A stretch of DNA of 64,000 nt, taken from the NCBI GenBank assembly GCA_040905685.1, contig JBBDRB010000105.1:161392-225391 (forward strand), given 5' to 3'. Position 1 is the first letter of the stretch. The number at the start of each line of letters is the position of its first letter. The position numbers were made by a program, and so were the translations under genes. The notes beneath the pieces are model-generated. The model had not been told where the DNA came from. It did no database searches and saw nothing but the letters and a program-made list of their open reading frames with translations. Source of the stretch: JBBDMU01 sp040905685 (GTDB lineage: Bacteria; Bacteroidota; Rhodothermia; Balneolales; Natronogracilivirgulaceae). This document shows positions 34,095 through 42,085 of the stretch, one piece after another.

Positions 34095-35099
34095 ATGATT
34101 AAAAAACCCAGGAAAGATTCTTTGAAAAAGATAAAGAAAATTGGAGTATTTACCAGTGGCGGCGACTCTCCGGGTATGAACGCTGCCGTTCGGGCTGTGG
34201 TACGTCTGGCCAGGTATAATAACTTATCTGTTGCCGGTATCCGGTACGGTTATGAAGGCATGATCAAGGGTGATTTTATTGAATTCGATGAAAACTCCGT
34301 ATCCAATATCATTCAGCGTGGCGGCACCATTCTTAAATCGGCCCGTTCGGAAGAATTCCGGCATGTAAATGGGCGGGAGAAAGCGGCGCGTAACCTGAAG
34401 GCCAATTCTATTGATGCTATAGTAGCCATTGGCGGGGACGGTACTTTCCAGGGCGCCACAAAATTCAATCATGAGCACGGAATTCCCGTCATAGGGGTTC
34501 CGGGAACGATTGATAATGATCTGTACGGCACCGATGAAACCATTGGTTATGATACGGCCCTGAACACGGCTGTAGAAGCCATCGATAAAATCCGTGACAC
34601 GGCCGATGCCCATGACCGGCTTTTTCTGGTTGAGGTGATGGGCAGGGATGCCGGTTTTCTGGCCCTTGACACAGGCATGTCAACCGGTGCCGAGCTGATA
34701 TTGCTGCCGGAGACAAAAAATAGAATAAAAGACATCAAGGCGGACCTCAACGAAATTTTCAGGAAGCAGCGAAGAAGTACGCTTGTCGTGGTGGCAGAAG
34801 GAAACGATACGGGCGGGGCCTACGTGCTATCGGAAGAACTGAAAGAGGATTTTGCCAAATATGAAATGCGCGTTGGAATCCTGGGTCATATTCAACGGGG
34901 TGGAAACCCCTCGGCCCGTGACCGTGTTCTAGCCAGCAGGCTGGGTGCAAGTGCCGTAAACGCACTGATTGAGGGCCATACCAATCAAATGGTTGGCCTG
35001 GTTAACGGCAAGATCAAGCTTACTCCCTTAAATAATACATGGAAACAAAAGAAAAGCATCAAACATGACATTGTTGAACTCGCAAGAATACTAAGTTAA
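34095..35099 (+). CDS. pfkA: ATP-dependent 6-phosphofructokinase
   Basis: Phosphorylates fructose-6-phosphate in glycolysis. The 334-residue protein has the ATP site GVFTSGGDSPGMNA and GGDGTF, and the catalytic PGTIDND loop. Gly residues in GGDG and PGTIDND indicate the ATP-using rather than the pyrophosphate-using type, which has Asp and Lys there. Its stop overlaps the pgi start by one base (TAATG), so the two glycolytic genes are coupled. Confidence 0.96.
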   Translation: MIKKPRKDSLKKIKKIGVFTSGGDSPGMNAAVRAVVRLARYNNLSVAGIRYGYEGMIKGDFIEFDENSVSNIIQRGGTILKSARSEEFRHVNGREKAARNLKANSIDAIVAIGGDGTFQGATKFNHEHGIPVIGVPGTIDNDLYGTDETIGYDTALNTAVEAIDKIRDTADAHDRLFLVEVMGRDAGFLALDTGMSTGAELILLPETKNRIKDIKADLNEIFRKQRRSTLVVVAEGNDTGGAYVLSEELKEDFAKYEMRVGILGHIQRGGNPSARDRVLASRLGASAVNALIEGHTNQMVGLVNGKIKLTPLNNTWKQKKSIKHDIVELARILS

Positions 35100-36382
35100 T
35101 GATAAAAATCGACACGAGCGGCTGTGAAGCCTATTTAACCGCGGATGAACGGGCTTCGGCTACAGCAAAAGCACAGGCGGCCTGTAAAGCCATAGCCGGC
35201 AAGACAGGTAAAGGATCTGAATGGCTCGGATGGCGCGATATACTCCGTTCACCGGATGAATCGCTGATCCGGCGCATTGGCAAGACGGGTGATCAGATCA
35301 ACAGGGATGCCGATATTGTTATCGTGTGCGGCATCGGCGGTTCTTATCTGGGGGCCAAAGCGGTCATTGAGGCCCTAACTCCCTTTTTCAACGAACGCAA
35401 ACCGGAGATTCACTATGCGGGACATCACATCAGCGGCAAGTATCTTGACAGGCTGGTTCATTATCTGAGCCGGCCTAATCCGGACGGATCGAAAAAAAGC
35501 GTATACCTGAATGTGATATCCAAATCAGGGACCACCATGGAGACGGCGCTTGCTTTCCGGACGCTGAGGAATTGGATGCACAAAACCTACGGCGATGAGG
35601 CGCGAAAGAGAATAACCGGGACCACCGGCAAAGAGGGGGGAGCCCTGAACAAGATCATCGATGCCTGCGGGTACGAAAAATTTATCATTCCCGGTGATAT
35701 CGGCGGCCGGTATTCGGTATTGACGCCGGTGGGATTGCTTCCGGCTGCCGCGGCGGGAATCGATATACAGGCTTTATTCAAAGGTGCAGCCGAAGCATAC
35801 GAAAAATATGAAATCAGTCAGCAGGATATTATTGAATATGCCTCTACCCGGCATGCCCTCTATCAGAAAGGTTATCGCATCGATCTGCTCGCTACCTTTG
35901 AACCCGAACTAAGTGCATTCGGAAGCTGGATGCAGCAATTATACGGAGAAAGCGAAGGGAAAAATAATAAAGGCATGTTTCCGGCGGTGGTCAACTACTC
36001 AACCGATCTGCACAGCCTGGGTCAGATGGCCCAGGATGGAATACGGAACATGATGGAAACGTTCCTGACGGTCAGTGAAAGCCATAGCCGTCTTTCGGTA
36101 GAGGCTGAAGAAAAAAATTATGACGGGCTCAATTATCTGGCGGGCAGGGAGTTTCATGAAATAAACGAAAAAGCCTTACAGGGGACCAGGAAAGCCCATA
36201 ATGAGGGCGGCGTACCGGTGTGCACCATTGCACTGGAAACATTAACCGAAAAAAGTATTGGCGAGGCTATTTATTTCTTCGAAATGGCCATATCCGCATA
36301 TGTGTACTGCCTGGGTGAAAACCCGTTTGATCAGCCCGGTGTTGAACAGTACAAAAAGAACATGAGGGAGTTGCTGGAATAG
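35099..36382 (+). CDS. pgi: Glucose-6-phosphate isomerase
   Basis: Interconverts glucose-6-phosphate and fructose-6-phosphate. At 427 residues it is of the shorter Bacillus type. Two SIS domains carry VICGIGGSYLGAKA, SKSGTT, GGRYSVLTPVGLLP and HSLGQM.QDG, all classical PGI signatures. Translation is coupled to pfkA through TAATG. A second isomerase of the bifunctional PGI/PMI type is encoded at 59697-60749, so the window holds two enzymes able to do this reaction. Confidence 0.96.
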   Translation: MIKIDTSGCEAYLTADERASATAKAQAACKAIAGKTGKGSEWLGWRDILRSPDESLIRRIGKTGDQINRDADIVIVCGIGGSYLGAKAVIEALTPFFNERKPEIHYAGHHISGKYLDRLVHYLSRPNPDGSKKSVYLNVISKSGTTMETALAFRTLRNWMHKTYGDEARKRITGTTGKEGGALNKIIDACGYEKFIIPGDIGGRYSVLTPVGLLPAAAAGIDIQALFKGAAEAYEKYEISQQDIIEYASTRHALYQKGYRIDLLATFEPELSAFGSWMQQLYGESEGKNNKGMFPAVVNYSTDLHSLGQMAQDGIRNMMETFLTVSESHSRLSVEAEEKNYDGLNYLAGREFHEINEKALQGTRKAHNEGGVPVCTIALETLTEKSIGEAIYFFEMAISAYVYCLGENPFDQPGVEQYKKNMRELLE

Positions 36383-36445
36383 ATTTCTTTAGGTAAATTA
36401 TAAAAATAAATTATTACATATATCTAACCTTAAACTTCTGCTAAT

Positions 36446-37612
36446 ATGCGTTGCTACTTTGACCTGGCTCTAATATTATTTTTCCTGGCCGGATGCGGGG
36501 ATATGAACTCTCCGCAGGAAAACAATGGCTCCTATGAGGTTAGGGAGGCATTCCCTGAATTATCGTTTACGCGGCCTGTTGATATCCAGCATCCGGGAGA
36601 TAATACGAACAGGCTCTTCGTGGTAGAGCAAAGAGGAGTGATATCGGTTTTTGAGAATGAAAGGTCGGTTTCGGATAAAGCAACGTTTCTGGATATCAGC
36701 GAGCAGGTAGAGGATAGTGGCAACGAAGAGGGGCTTCTGGGCCTTGCCTTTCACCCGGATTTTGAAAACAACGGTTATTTCTATGTCAATTATACAGCCT
36801 CCGGTCCTGACCGTACCCTGATTTCCCGTTTTCAGGTATCGGATGATCCTGACAGGGCGAATCAGGAGAGCGAACAGGAAGTGCTGACGTTTGAACAGCC
36901 TTACAGCAATCACAACGGTGGCCAGGTATCCTTTGGACCCGACGGGTACCTGTATATTGCCGTGGGTGACGGCGGATCGGGCGGTGACCCCCAGGAAAAC
37001 GGGCAAAACCGCCAAACCCTGCTGGGGACCATCCTTCGCATTGACGTAGACCGTCAGGAAGGGGGAAACAATTACGCTATTCCATCTGATAATCCTTTTG
37101 CCGGCAACCAGGAAGGCTACCGGGAGGAGATCTACGCCTGGGGACTGCGCAATCCCTGGCGGTTTAGTTTTGATCCTGTCAATGACCGGCTGTGGACGGG
37201 TGACGTTGGCCAGAACGCTTACGAAGAGATCAATGTCGTAGAAAAAGGGGGCAATTATGGATGGAACATCATGGAAGGCAACCATTGCTTCAATCCGCCA
37301 AGCGGGTGCGACCGGTCCGGCCTGGAACTACCAGTTTGGGAATATGACCGTTCTGAAGGGGATATTTCCGTCACCGGGGGGTTTGTTTACCGCGGACCGG
37401 GAATTCCGGGCCTTACCGGTCAGTATGTGTATGCCGATTACGTTTCGGGCAGGATATGGGGGCTTGAACATTCTGACTTGAATGACCCCGTTAATACCGA
37501 ACTTTTACAGGCGGAATTTCAAATTTCATCATTTGGGGTAGATCAGGAAAATGAGCTTTATATAGGTGGCTTTGACGGAAATATATACCGGCTGACCCCA
37601 GCGGAGGATTAA
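36446..37612 (+). CDS. PQQ-dependent sugar dehydrogenase (GSDH/YliI-type) lipoprotein
   Basis: A predicted exported lipoprotein: signal peptide ending in lipobox LAGC with Cys17 as the lipidated residue. The remainder is a six-bladed GSDH beta-propeller (VEQRGVISVF, GLLGLAFHPDF, SNHNGGQVSFGPDGYLYIAVGDGG, WGLRNPWRFSFDP, VGQNAYEEIN). Family members such as YliI oxidise aldose sugars with PQQ in the periplasm; the His in NHNGGQ is the likely catalytic base. Length 388 is typical. PQQ synthesis genes are not in the window. A related propeller is found inside the large fusion protein at 42086. Confidence 0.88.
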   Translation: MRCYFDLALILFFLAGCGDMNSPQENNGSYEVREAFPELSFTRPVDIQHPGDNTNRLFVVEQRGVISVFENERSVSDKATFLDISEQVEDSGNEEGLLGLAFHPDFENNGYFYVNYTASGPDRTLISRFQVSDDPDRANQESEQEVLTFEQPYSNHNGGQVSFGPDGYLYIAVGDGGSGGDPQENGQNRQTLLGTILRIDVDRQEGGNNYAIPSDNPFAGNQEGYREEIYAWGLRNPWRFSFDPVNDRLWTGDVGQNAYEEINVVEKGGNYGWNIMEGNHCFNPPSGCDRSGLELPVWEYDRSEGDISVTGGFVYRGPGIPGLTGQYVYADYVSGRIWGLEHSDLNDPVNTELLQAEFQISSFGVDQENELYIGGFDGNIYRLTPAED

Positions 37613-37694
37613 GATTTTATCTGGTTTACGGAAGACCGGAGTCCCCTGGCGTTATTCATTACAGCTTACGGACAGCACGGGGCGACACGGATCG

Positions 37695-37716
37695 CGCCGC
37701 GGTGCGCGAAGCGGCG
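37695..37716. other. GC-rich hairpin in the 222-base gap before the Gfo/Idh gene
   Basis: CGCCGC (37695-37700) and GCGGCG (37711-37716) form a perfect 6-base stem around a 10-base loop. The flanking bases (about 37670-37730) are much richer in G and C than the AT-rich rest of the gap. No T-run follows, so it is not a typical terminator. No gene is seen in this gap. Confidence 0.45.
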
Positions 37717-37791
37717 GGGTTTGCGGCTGAATAATAAACCTGGCTCACCGTCCCGATGAAATTGATGAATCTTAAATATAAAAAGTAGATA

Positions 37792-37820
37792 TTGACAGAT
37801 CATCATACCTTATGAATAAA
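37792..37820 (+). promoter_or_regulatory. Possible promoter of the Gfo/Idh gene
   Basis: A consensus TTGACA (37792-37797) is followed after 17 bases by AATAAA (37815-37820), a weak -10. The start codon is 15 bases beyond the -10 box. Confidence 0.35.
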
Positions 37821-37834
37821 TCGGAAAATACATT

Positions 37835-38926
37835 ATGAGTGAAGCAATAACCAGAAAAAGCTTTCTTAAGATGGGAACAACACTGGCTGTTTCAACCCTG
37901 GGGTTTCCGGCCGTCATCCTGCCAAAAGCAAAGAATAAGCTCGGGGTGGCCCTGGTCGGCCTGGGACGCTACAGCACCGGAAGGCTGGCTCCCGGGCTGC
38001 TGCAAACCGGCCATTGCGAGCTTCGCGGCATTATAACCGGATCGCCTGAAAAAATTCCGGTCTGGCAGGAACGTCACGGCATCCCCGATGCCAATGTGTA
38101 CAATTATCAGACCATGCATGAAATCGCCAACAACGATGATATCGATGTTGTTTACATCGTGGTGCCGCCCGGGCTGCATGCAAATTATTCGATTATAGGC
38201 GCCGAAGCCGGAAAGCATGTCTGGTGTGAAAAACCCATGGCCATGCGCGTTGATGAGTGTCAGGATATTGTAAATGCCGCCGCCTCCAGCAAGGTGCAGC
38301 TTACCATCGGCTACCGCATGCAGCATGAGCCCAACACCCGGACCATTATCCGGTATGGGAGGGAAAATACCTATGGCAGGGTAAATGAAGTGGTTTCCGG
38401 AGCCGGTTTCAACGGAAGTTTTCCGGAAGGGGACTGGAGGACCGAAGCCGAGCTGGGGGGAGGGGCCTTATACGATATGGGCGTCTACTGCATTAATGCC
38501 GCCCGGTATGCAACGGGAGAGAATCCCATTGCCGTCAGCGGGGTTCAAACTACGGAAAGGACGGCTATGTACAAAGATGTCGACGAAACCACTGTTTTCG
38601 AAATGGAGTTTCCCGGAGGGGCTCATGCCCGGTGTGAGACGAGTTTTGGCAAATCGGTAAATTATCTGGACATAAACTGTACGGATGGCTGGTACCGCCT
38701 GAGGCCATTCCAGTCCTACAGCGGGGTTCAGGGAGAGACCAGCGACGGCATGAGCCTTGCTGCCGATCCGGATCATCAGCAGGCCCGGCAAATGGATAAC
38801 GATGCCCGGGCTATTAAAGAACATAAAGCCCCCCTTGTGCCAGGGGAAGAGGGACTCGAAGATATCAGGATCCTGAATGCCATAATGGAATCTTCCCGTA
38901 AAGGGGGAGGCCGGGTTCAGCTTTAG
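37835..38926 (+). CDS. Gfo/Idh/MocA-family oxidoreductase with export-like N-terminus
   Basis: A 363-residue NAD(P)-dependent dehydrogenase. Residues 1-30 look like a Tat-type leader in which the twin arginine is TRKSFLK (one Arg, one Lys), followed by a weakly hydrophobic stretch (TTLAVSTLGFPAVIL), as in periplasmic glucose-fructose oxidoreductase. The Rossmann motif is VGLGRYSTG, and the conserved WCEKPMA carries the family's catalytic Lys. The C-terminal Gfo/Idh domain shows YDMGVYCINAARY. Export is inferred. It sits among other secreted sugar-acting proteins, so a sugar substrate is likely. Confidence 0.85.
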   Translation: MSEAITRKSFLKMGTTLAVSTLGFPAVILPKAKNKLGVALVGLGRYSTGRLAPGLLQTGHCELRGIITGSPEKIPVWQERHGIPDANVYNYQTMHEIANNDDIDVVYIVVPPGLHANYSIIGAEAGKHVWCEKPMAMRVDECQDIVNAAASSKVQLTIGYRMQHEPNTRTIIRYGRENTYGRVNEVVSGAGFNGSFPEGDWRTEAELGGGALYDMGVYCINAARYATGENPIAVSGVQTTERTAMYKDVDETTVFEMEFPGGAHARCETSFGKSVNYLDINCTDGWYRLRPFQSYSGVQGETSDGMSLAADPDHQQARQMDNDARAIKEHKAPLVPGEEGLEDIRILNAIMESSRKGGGRVQL

Positions 38927-38941
38927 TCCTGTGGCAGGAAC

Positions 38942-39406
38942 CTATAGTATTTCCAGCAGCTCGACGACAAAGATCAGGGTTGCTCCCGGGTACATTCCCG
39001 GAGGGGGACTATCTCCGTAAGCCAGTTCAGCCGGCAGAACGATTTCATAAACGGCCCCTTCCCTCATCAGCAGGGCTCCCTCGCTGAATCCGGAGATAAC
39101 ACCCTGCCCGACGGTAAAGTCAAGGGGCTCTTCCCGGTGATGGGAGCTGTCGAAAACATTATCGTCGATGAAGGTCCCTGTATAATGCACCCGAACCTGG
39201 GAACCGGAAACCGGACGTTCACCGTCACCTTCTTCCAGCACCCGGTATTGAAGTCCGCTTTCGGTCACCGTCACGCCTTCGCGTGTCGCGTTATCTTCAA
39301 GATAGGCTATATCACTGCTGTTGTCGTATTCAGCTTCATCGTCCGTGTTAAAACAGGCCGTGAGCAAAAAAATACAGGGGAGAAGGTAAAGAACCGGTGT
39401 CTTCAT
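38942..39406 (-). CDS. FKBP-type peptidyl-prolyl isomerase lipoprotein
   Basis: A 154-residue exported lipoprotein with lipobox LLTAC (Cys18), an acidic linker at about 20-45 and one FKBP domain. Active-site residues follow the usual order: VHYTGTFIDDNVFDSS, FTVGQGVISGFSEG, and the AYG and LIFVVELLEI ends. It would speed prolyl isomerisation of periplasmic proteins. It is convergent with the Gfo/Idh gene, 15 bases apart, and transcribed alone. Confidence 0.9.
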   Translation of the reverse strand: MKTPVLYLLPCIFLLTACFNTDDEAEYDNSSDIAYLEDNATREGVTVTESGLQYRVLEEGDGERPVSGSQVRVHYTGTFIDDNVFDSSHHREEPLDFTVGQGVISGFSEGALLMREGAVYEIVLPAELAYGDSPPPGMYPGATLIFVVELLEIL

Positions 39407-39499
39407 AGAAATCCGTAAATAAGATGAAAAAAGTCATAGGCTAACGTGGCGATCCGGTTAGTCGTATTAAAAACTTTTAAGCTTGTTTTATGGGCCATC

Positions 39500-40525
39500 C
39501 TATTTTTGCAGGTTTTGTTTTGCTGCTTCGTCTGTTTTTTTGGTCATAAAAGAGGAGGATACCTCAGATTCGCTTTCGTATCCTTTTTTCGTCTCCCCGC
39601 CGTCCATGCCCGGCAGAACAAAATTGACCAGATCGAAAAAAGTAATGGTTAGTCCGGGTGCTATTCCATGTACGGCTATGGCTAGTTTTGCCGGTATGGT
39701 AAGCGTAAGGGTCCGGCTGCCCCTCCTCAGCGCTTCGATAATCTTGCGGGCCGCACGGTCGGCATCCAGGGAAAGTACAGGGAGGGAATCCAGTACTTTA
39801 AACCAGGCGTATTCTTTTTCAGGACGGCCTTTTACATCAATATGACGAGGACTCCCCGTTCGCATCAGTCCGGGATAAACGGTGGTCACTTTGATGTTGT
39901 ATTTTTTCAGTTCGGCGGCAAGGCCTTCCGAGTAACCCGACATGGCGTATTTGCTGGTATTATAGGGCAGAAGGTGAGGAAAACTGACTTTGCCGCCAAT
40001 GGAGATTATGTTTACGATCCTTCCCGCATGATTTTTCATCATATCCGGCAGTACTTCATTTATGGCATGGAAGGGCCCCCAGAAGTGAACTTTCATGGCC
40101 GATTCGTAGTCCTCTTCCTTCATGGATTCCATCGGGCCGGTCTGGATGATCCCGGCATTATTGATCAGTATATCAACCCGGCCCCAGCGTTCCCTGATCT
40201 TGCGGATCATGTCTTTGACCTGGCGTTTGTCTGTTATATCACACAAGATAGCCAGATGTTCGCCGTATCCGGTTGACAGTTCTCCGGAAGCCTGCTGCAG
40301 GGTCTCTTCGGATTGACTGCAGATAACCACTTTTCCGCCTTCTTCGCAGAGCTTACGGGCTAAGATGAGTCCGAGTCCGCGCGAGCCACCGGTAATGAGT
40401 ATGACTTTATCCCGGAATTCTATTCTGTTTACGGCATCGGAGGCAACTTTTACCGCCAGGACGGCACCGGTTGTCCATGCCAGCTTTCTTGCCATTCGTC
40501 TGGCCAGGCTGGATTTCTTTTTCAT
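39500..40525 (-). CDS. SDR-family oxidoreductase
   Basis: A 341-residue classical short-chain dehydrogenase with cofactor motif TGGSRGLG, NNAG, the catalytic Ser in NIISIGG and YNTSK (Tyr and Lys). The N-terminus is basic with a short hydrophobic segment (AWTTGAVLAVKVA), suggesting membrane association. A C-terminal extension of about 70 residues past the core includes a hydrophobic stretch and a polar, Lys/Glu/Ser-rich tail. Substrate is unknown. It is separated from the second SDR gene by about 100 bases on the same strand. Confidence 0.85.
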   Translation of the reverse strand: MKKKSSLARRMARKLAWTTGAVLAVKVASDAVNRIEFRDKVILITGGSRGLGLILARKLCEEGGKVVICSQSEETLQQASGELSTGYGEHLAILCDITDKRQVKDMIRKIRERWGRVDILINNAGIIQTGPMESMKEEDYESAMKVHFWGPFHAINEVLPDMMKNHAGRIVNIISIGGKVSFPHLLPYNTSKYAMSGYSEGLAAELKKYNIKVTTVYPGLMRTGSPRHIDVKGRPEKEYAWFKVLDSLPVLSLDADRAARKIIEALRRGSRTLTLTIPAKLAIAVHGIAPGLTITFFDLVNFVLPGMDGGETKKGYESESEVSSSFMTKKTDEAAKQNLQK

Positions 40526-40624
40526 GGTGACAGGTATTTTAACACTCTTGGTTTAAAACATTCTAAATTATAGAACACGTTTTTGACCCTTAATGTTTCA
40601 TACGGTCTCCCTGGTTTGTTAATT

Positions 40625-41389
40625 CTAATTTGCCGCTGAGGCGCCGCCGTCAGCGGTCAGGATCGAGCCGGTCATCCATGAAGAATCATTGCTGGCAAGG
40701 AAGAGGGCCTTTTTAGCTATGTCTTCCGGGGACCCGGTCCTGCCCAGGGGCAGTGATCCGGGTACGGTATCCAAAATAGTTTCGGGATCAGGAAAGGCTG
40801 CTGCAGAAGACCGGTAAAGTTCTGTATCTACCGGACCAGGCTGGATGAGGTTAATGCAAATTTTTGGCGCATAATCCACAGCTACCTGCCTGATCAGGGA
40901 ATGCACGGCTCCTTTGCTTGCGCAATAAGCCGCATGGTTCGGAAAGCCTTTATGGGCGGCCAGGGATCCCGTGACGACAATTTTCCCTCCCTTATCCTGC
41001 ATGAACGGAATACCGGCACGAAGCAAATAAAACAGGGCGTTCAGATTCGTATCGAGTGTCCGGTGCCAGGTATCAAGCGGAACCTCGGTAACGGATCCCA
41101 GCCCTAAAGCCCCGGCATTGGATACGATGATATCGAGTTGACCGTACTCGCTGACAGCAGCCTCTGCTAACCGTACGTTTTCAGCCAGGGTGCCGATATC
41201 CCCCTGTACAAATTTTGCCTTGCCGCCTTTCTCCCTTACCGAGGCCGCTACCTTTTCGCCGGTGACGGGATTCCGCCCGTTTATAATGACAGACGCCCCT
41301 TCTGCAGCGAAAAGTTCTGCAATGGATCGTCCGATTCCCTGTGTAGCGCCCGTGACGATGGCGACTTTGTTATCCAGTTTTCCTGACAT
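40625..41389 (-). CDS. SDR-family oxidoreductase (3-oxoacyl-ACP reductase-like)
   Basis: A 254-residue short-chain dehydrogenase: TGATQGIGRS cofactor loop, NAGALG, catalytic Ser in VTGSLA and YCASK, and a C-terminal LTADGGASA end typical of FabG-like enzymes. The ATG at 41389 is preferred because AAGGA lies 7-8 bases before it; an ATG at 41431 would add 14 residues. Sequence does not fix the substrate; position near sugar oxidoreductases makes a sugar or polyol possible. It is divergent from the VOC gene. Confidence 0.86.
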   Translation of the reverse strand: MSGKLDNKVAIVTGATQGIGRSIAELFAAEGASVIINGRNPVTGEKVAASVREKGGKAKFVQGDIGTLAENVRLAEAAVSEYGQLDIIVSNAGALGLGSVTEVPLDTWHRTLDTNLNALFYLLRAGIPFMQDKGGKIVVTGSLAAHKGFPNHAAYCASKGAVHSLIRQVAVDYAPKICINLIQPGPVDTELYRSSAAAFPDPETILDTVPGSLPLGRTGSPEDIAKKALFLASNDSSWMTGSILTADGGASAAN

Positions 41390-41477
41390 CAGTCTATCCT
41401 TTTTGATGGTAGTTTCATTTTGGGTGGCCATTGGTTAATTTAATTTTATGCGGGTAAACAAGCAATAAGATAAACAA

Positions 41478-41933
41478 ATGAAAACCATACTATTGCAGGG
41501 AACCTTTTTAACTTTGCTGGCCATGAACTCTTTCGCTCAAAATGATCCTCAGGATATTCAGGTTAAACTTAATCACATTGCTATTTCCGTTACCGATTTA
41601 CAGGAGAGCGAGCAGTTTTACCGGGATATCATCGGGCTCGAACAAATCCCGGAACCGTTCAATGTCGGGCGACACGCCTGGTTTAATATAGGCCAGGGTT
41701 CCCTTCATGTTATCAAGGCTTCAGAGGAAAGGGTTGAACACAACAAAAGCAACCATCTTTGCTTCAGCGTGGGTGATCTGGACGGATTTATGAAAAAACT
41801 CTCGTCCCATGGAGTAGAATATGCCGATTTTGCAGGGAATACAGGAGAGATTAACCTTCGCCCGGATGGGGTCAGACAGATTTATTTTACGGATCCCGAC
41901 GGACATTGGATCGAAGTGAATGACGAGTTCTGA
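41478..41933 (+). CDS. Secreted VOC-superfamily (glyoxalase-like) protein
   Basis: A 151-residue protein with a signal peptide cleaved after SFA (about residue 20) and one vicinal-oxygen-chelate module built of two beta-alpha-beta3 units. Metal ligands likely include His in LNHIAISV, His in NHLCFSV and Glu in HWIEVND. Fold members include glyoxalase I and extradiol dioxygenases; most are cytoplasmic, so a secreted form is notable. Substrate unknown. It is divergent from the FabG-like SDR gene across fewer than 90 bases. Confidence 0.82.
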   Translation: MKTILLQGTFLTLLAMNSFAQNDPQDIQVKLNHIAISVTDLQESEQFYRDIIGLEQIPEPFNVGRHAWFNIGQGSLHVIKASEERVEHNKSNHLCFSVGDLDGFMKKLSSHGVEYADFAGNTGEINLRPDGVRQIYFTDPDGHWIEVNDEF

Positions 41934-42002
41934 CTTCACCTGTTTTTCCCTCAGGAAATGATTACCGGTTGTACCGTTTATTTTACAGTTTTTGATACTA
42001 TA

Positions 42003-42031
42003 TTGGCACAAGAAAATTCATAAATTATTCG
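42003..42031 (+). promoter_or_regulatory. Possible promoter of the ThuA-GSDH fusion gene
   Basis: TTGGCA (42003-42008) and TATTCG (42026-42031) are 17 bases apart; a start near 42038 would leave a 48-base AT-rich leader. Confidence 0.35.
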
Positions 42032-42085
42032 CATTATCCAGCAATTTTTTTTAATACCCCATTAATTAACGAATATTCCTTCATT

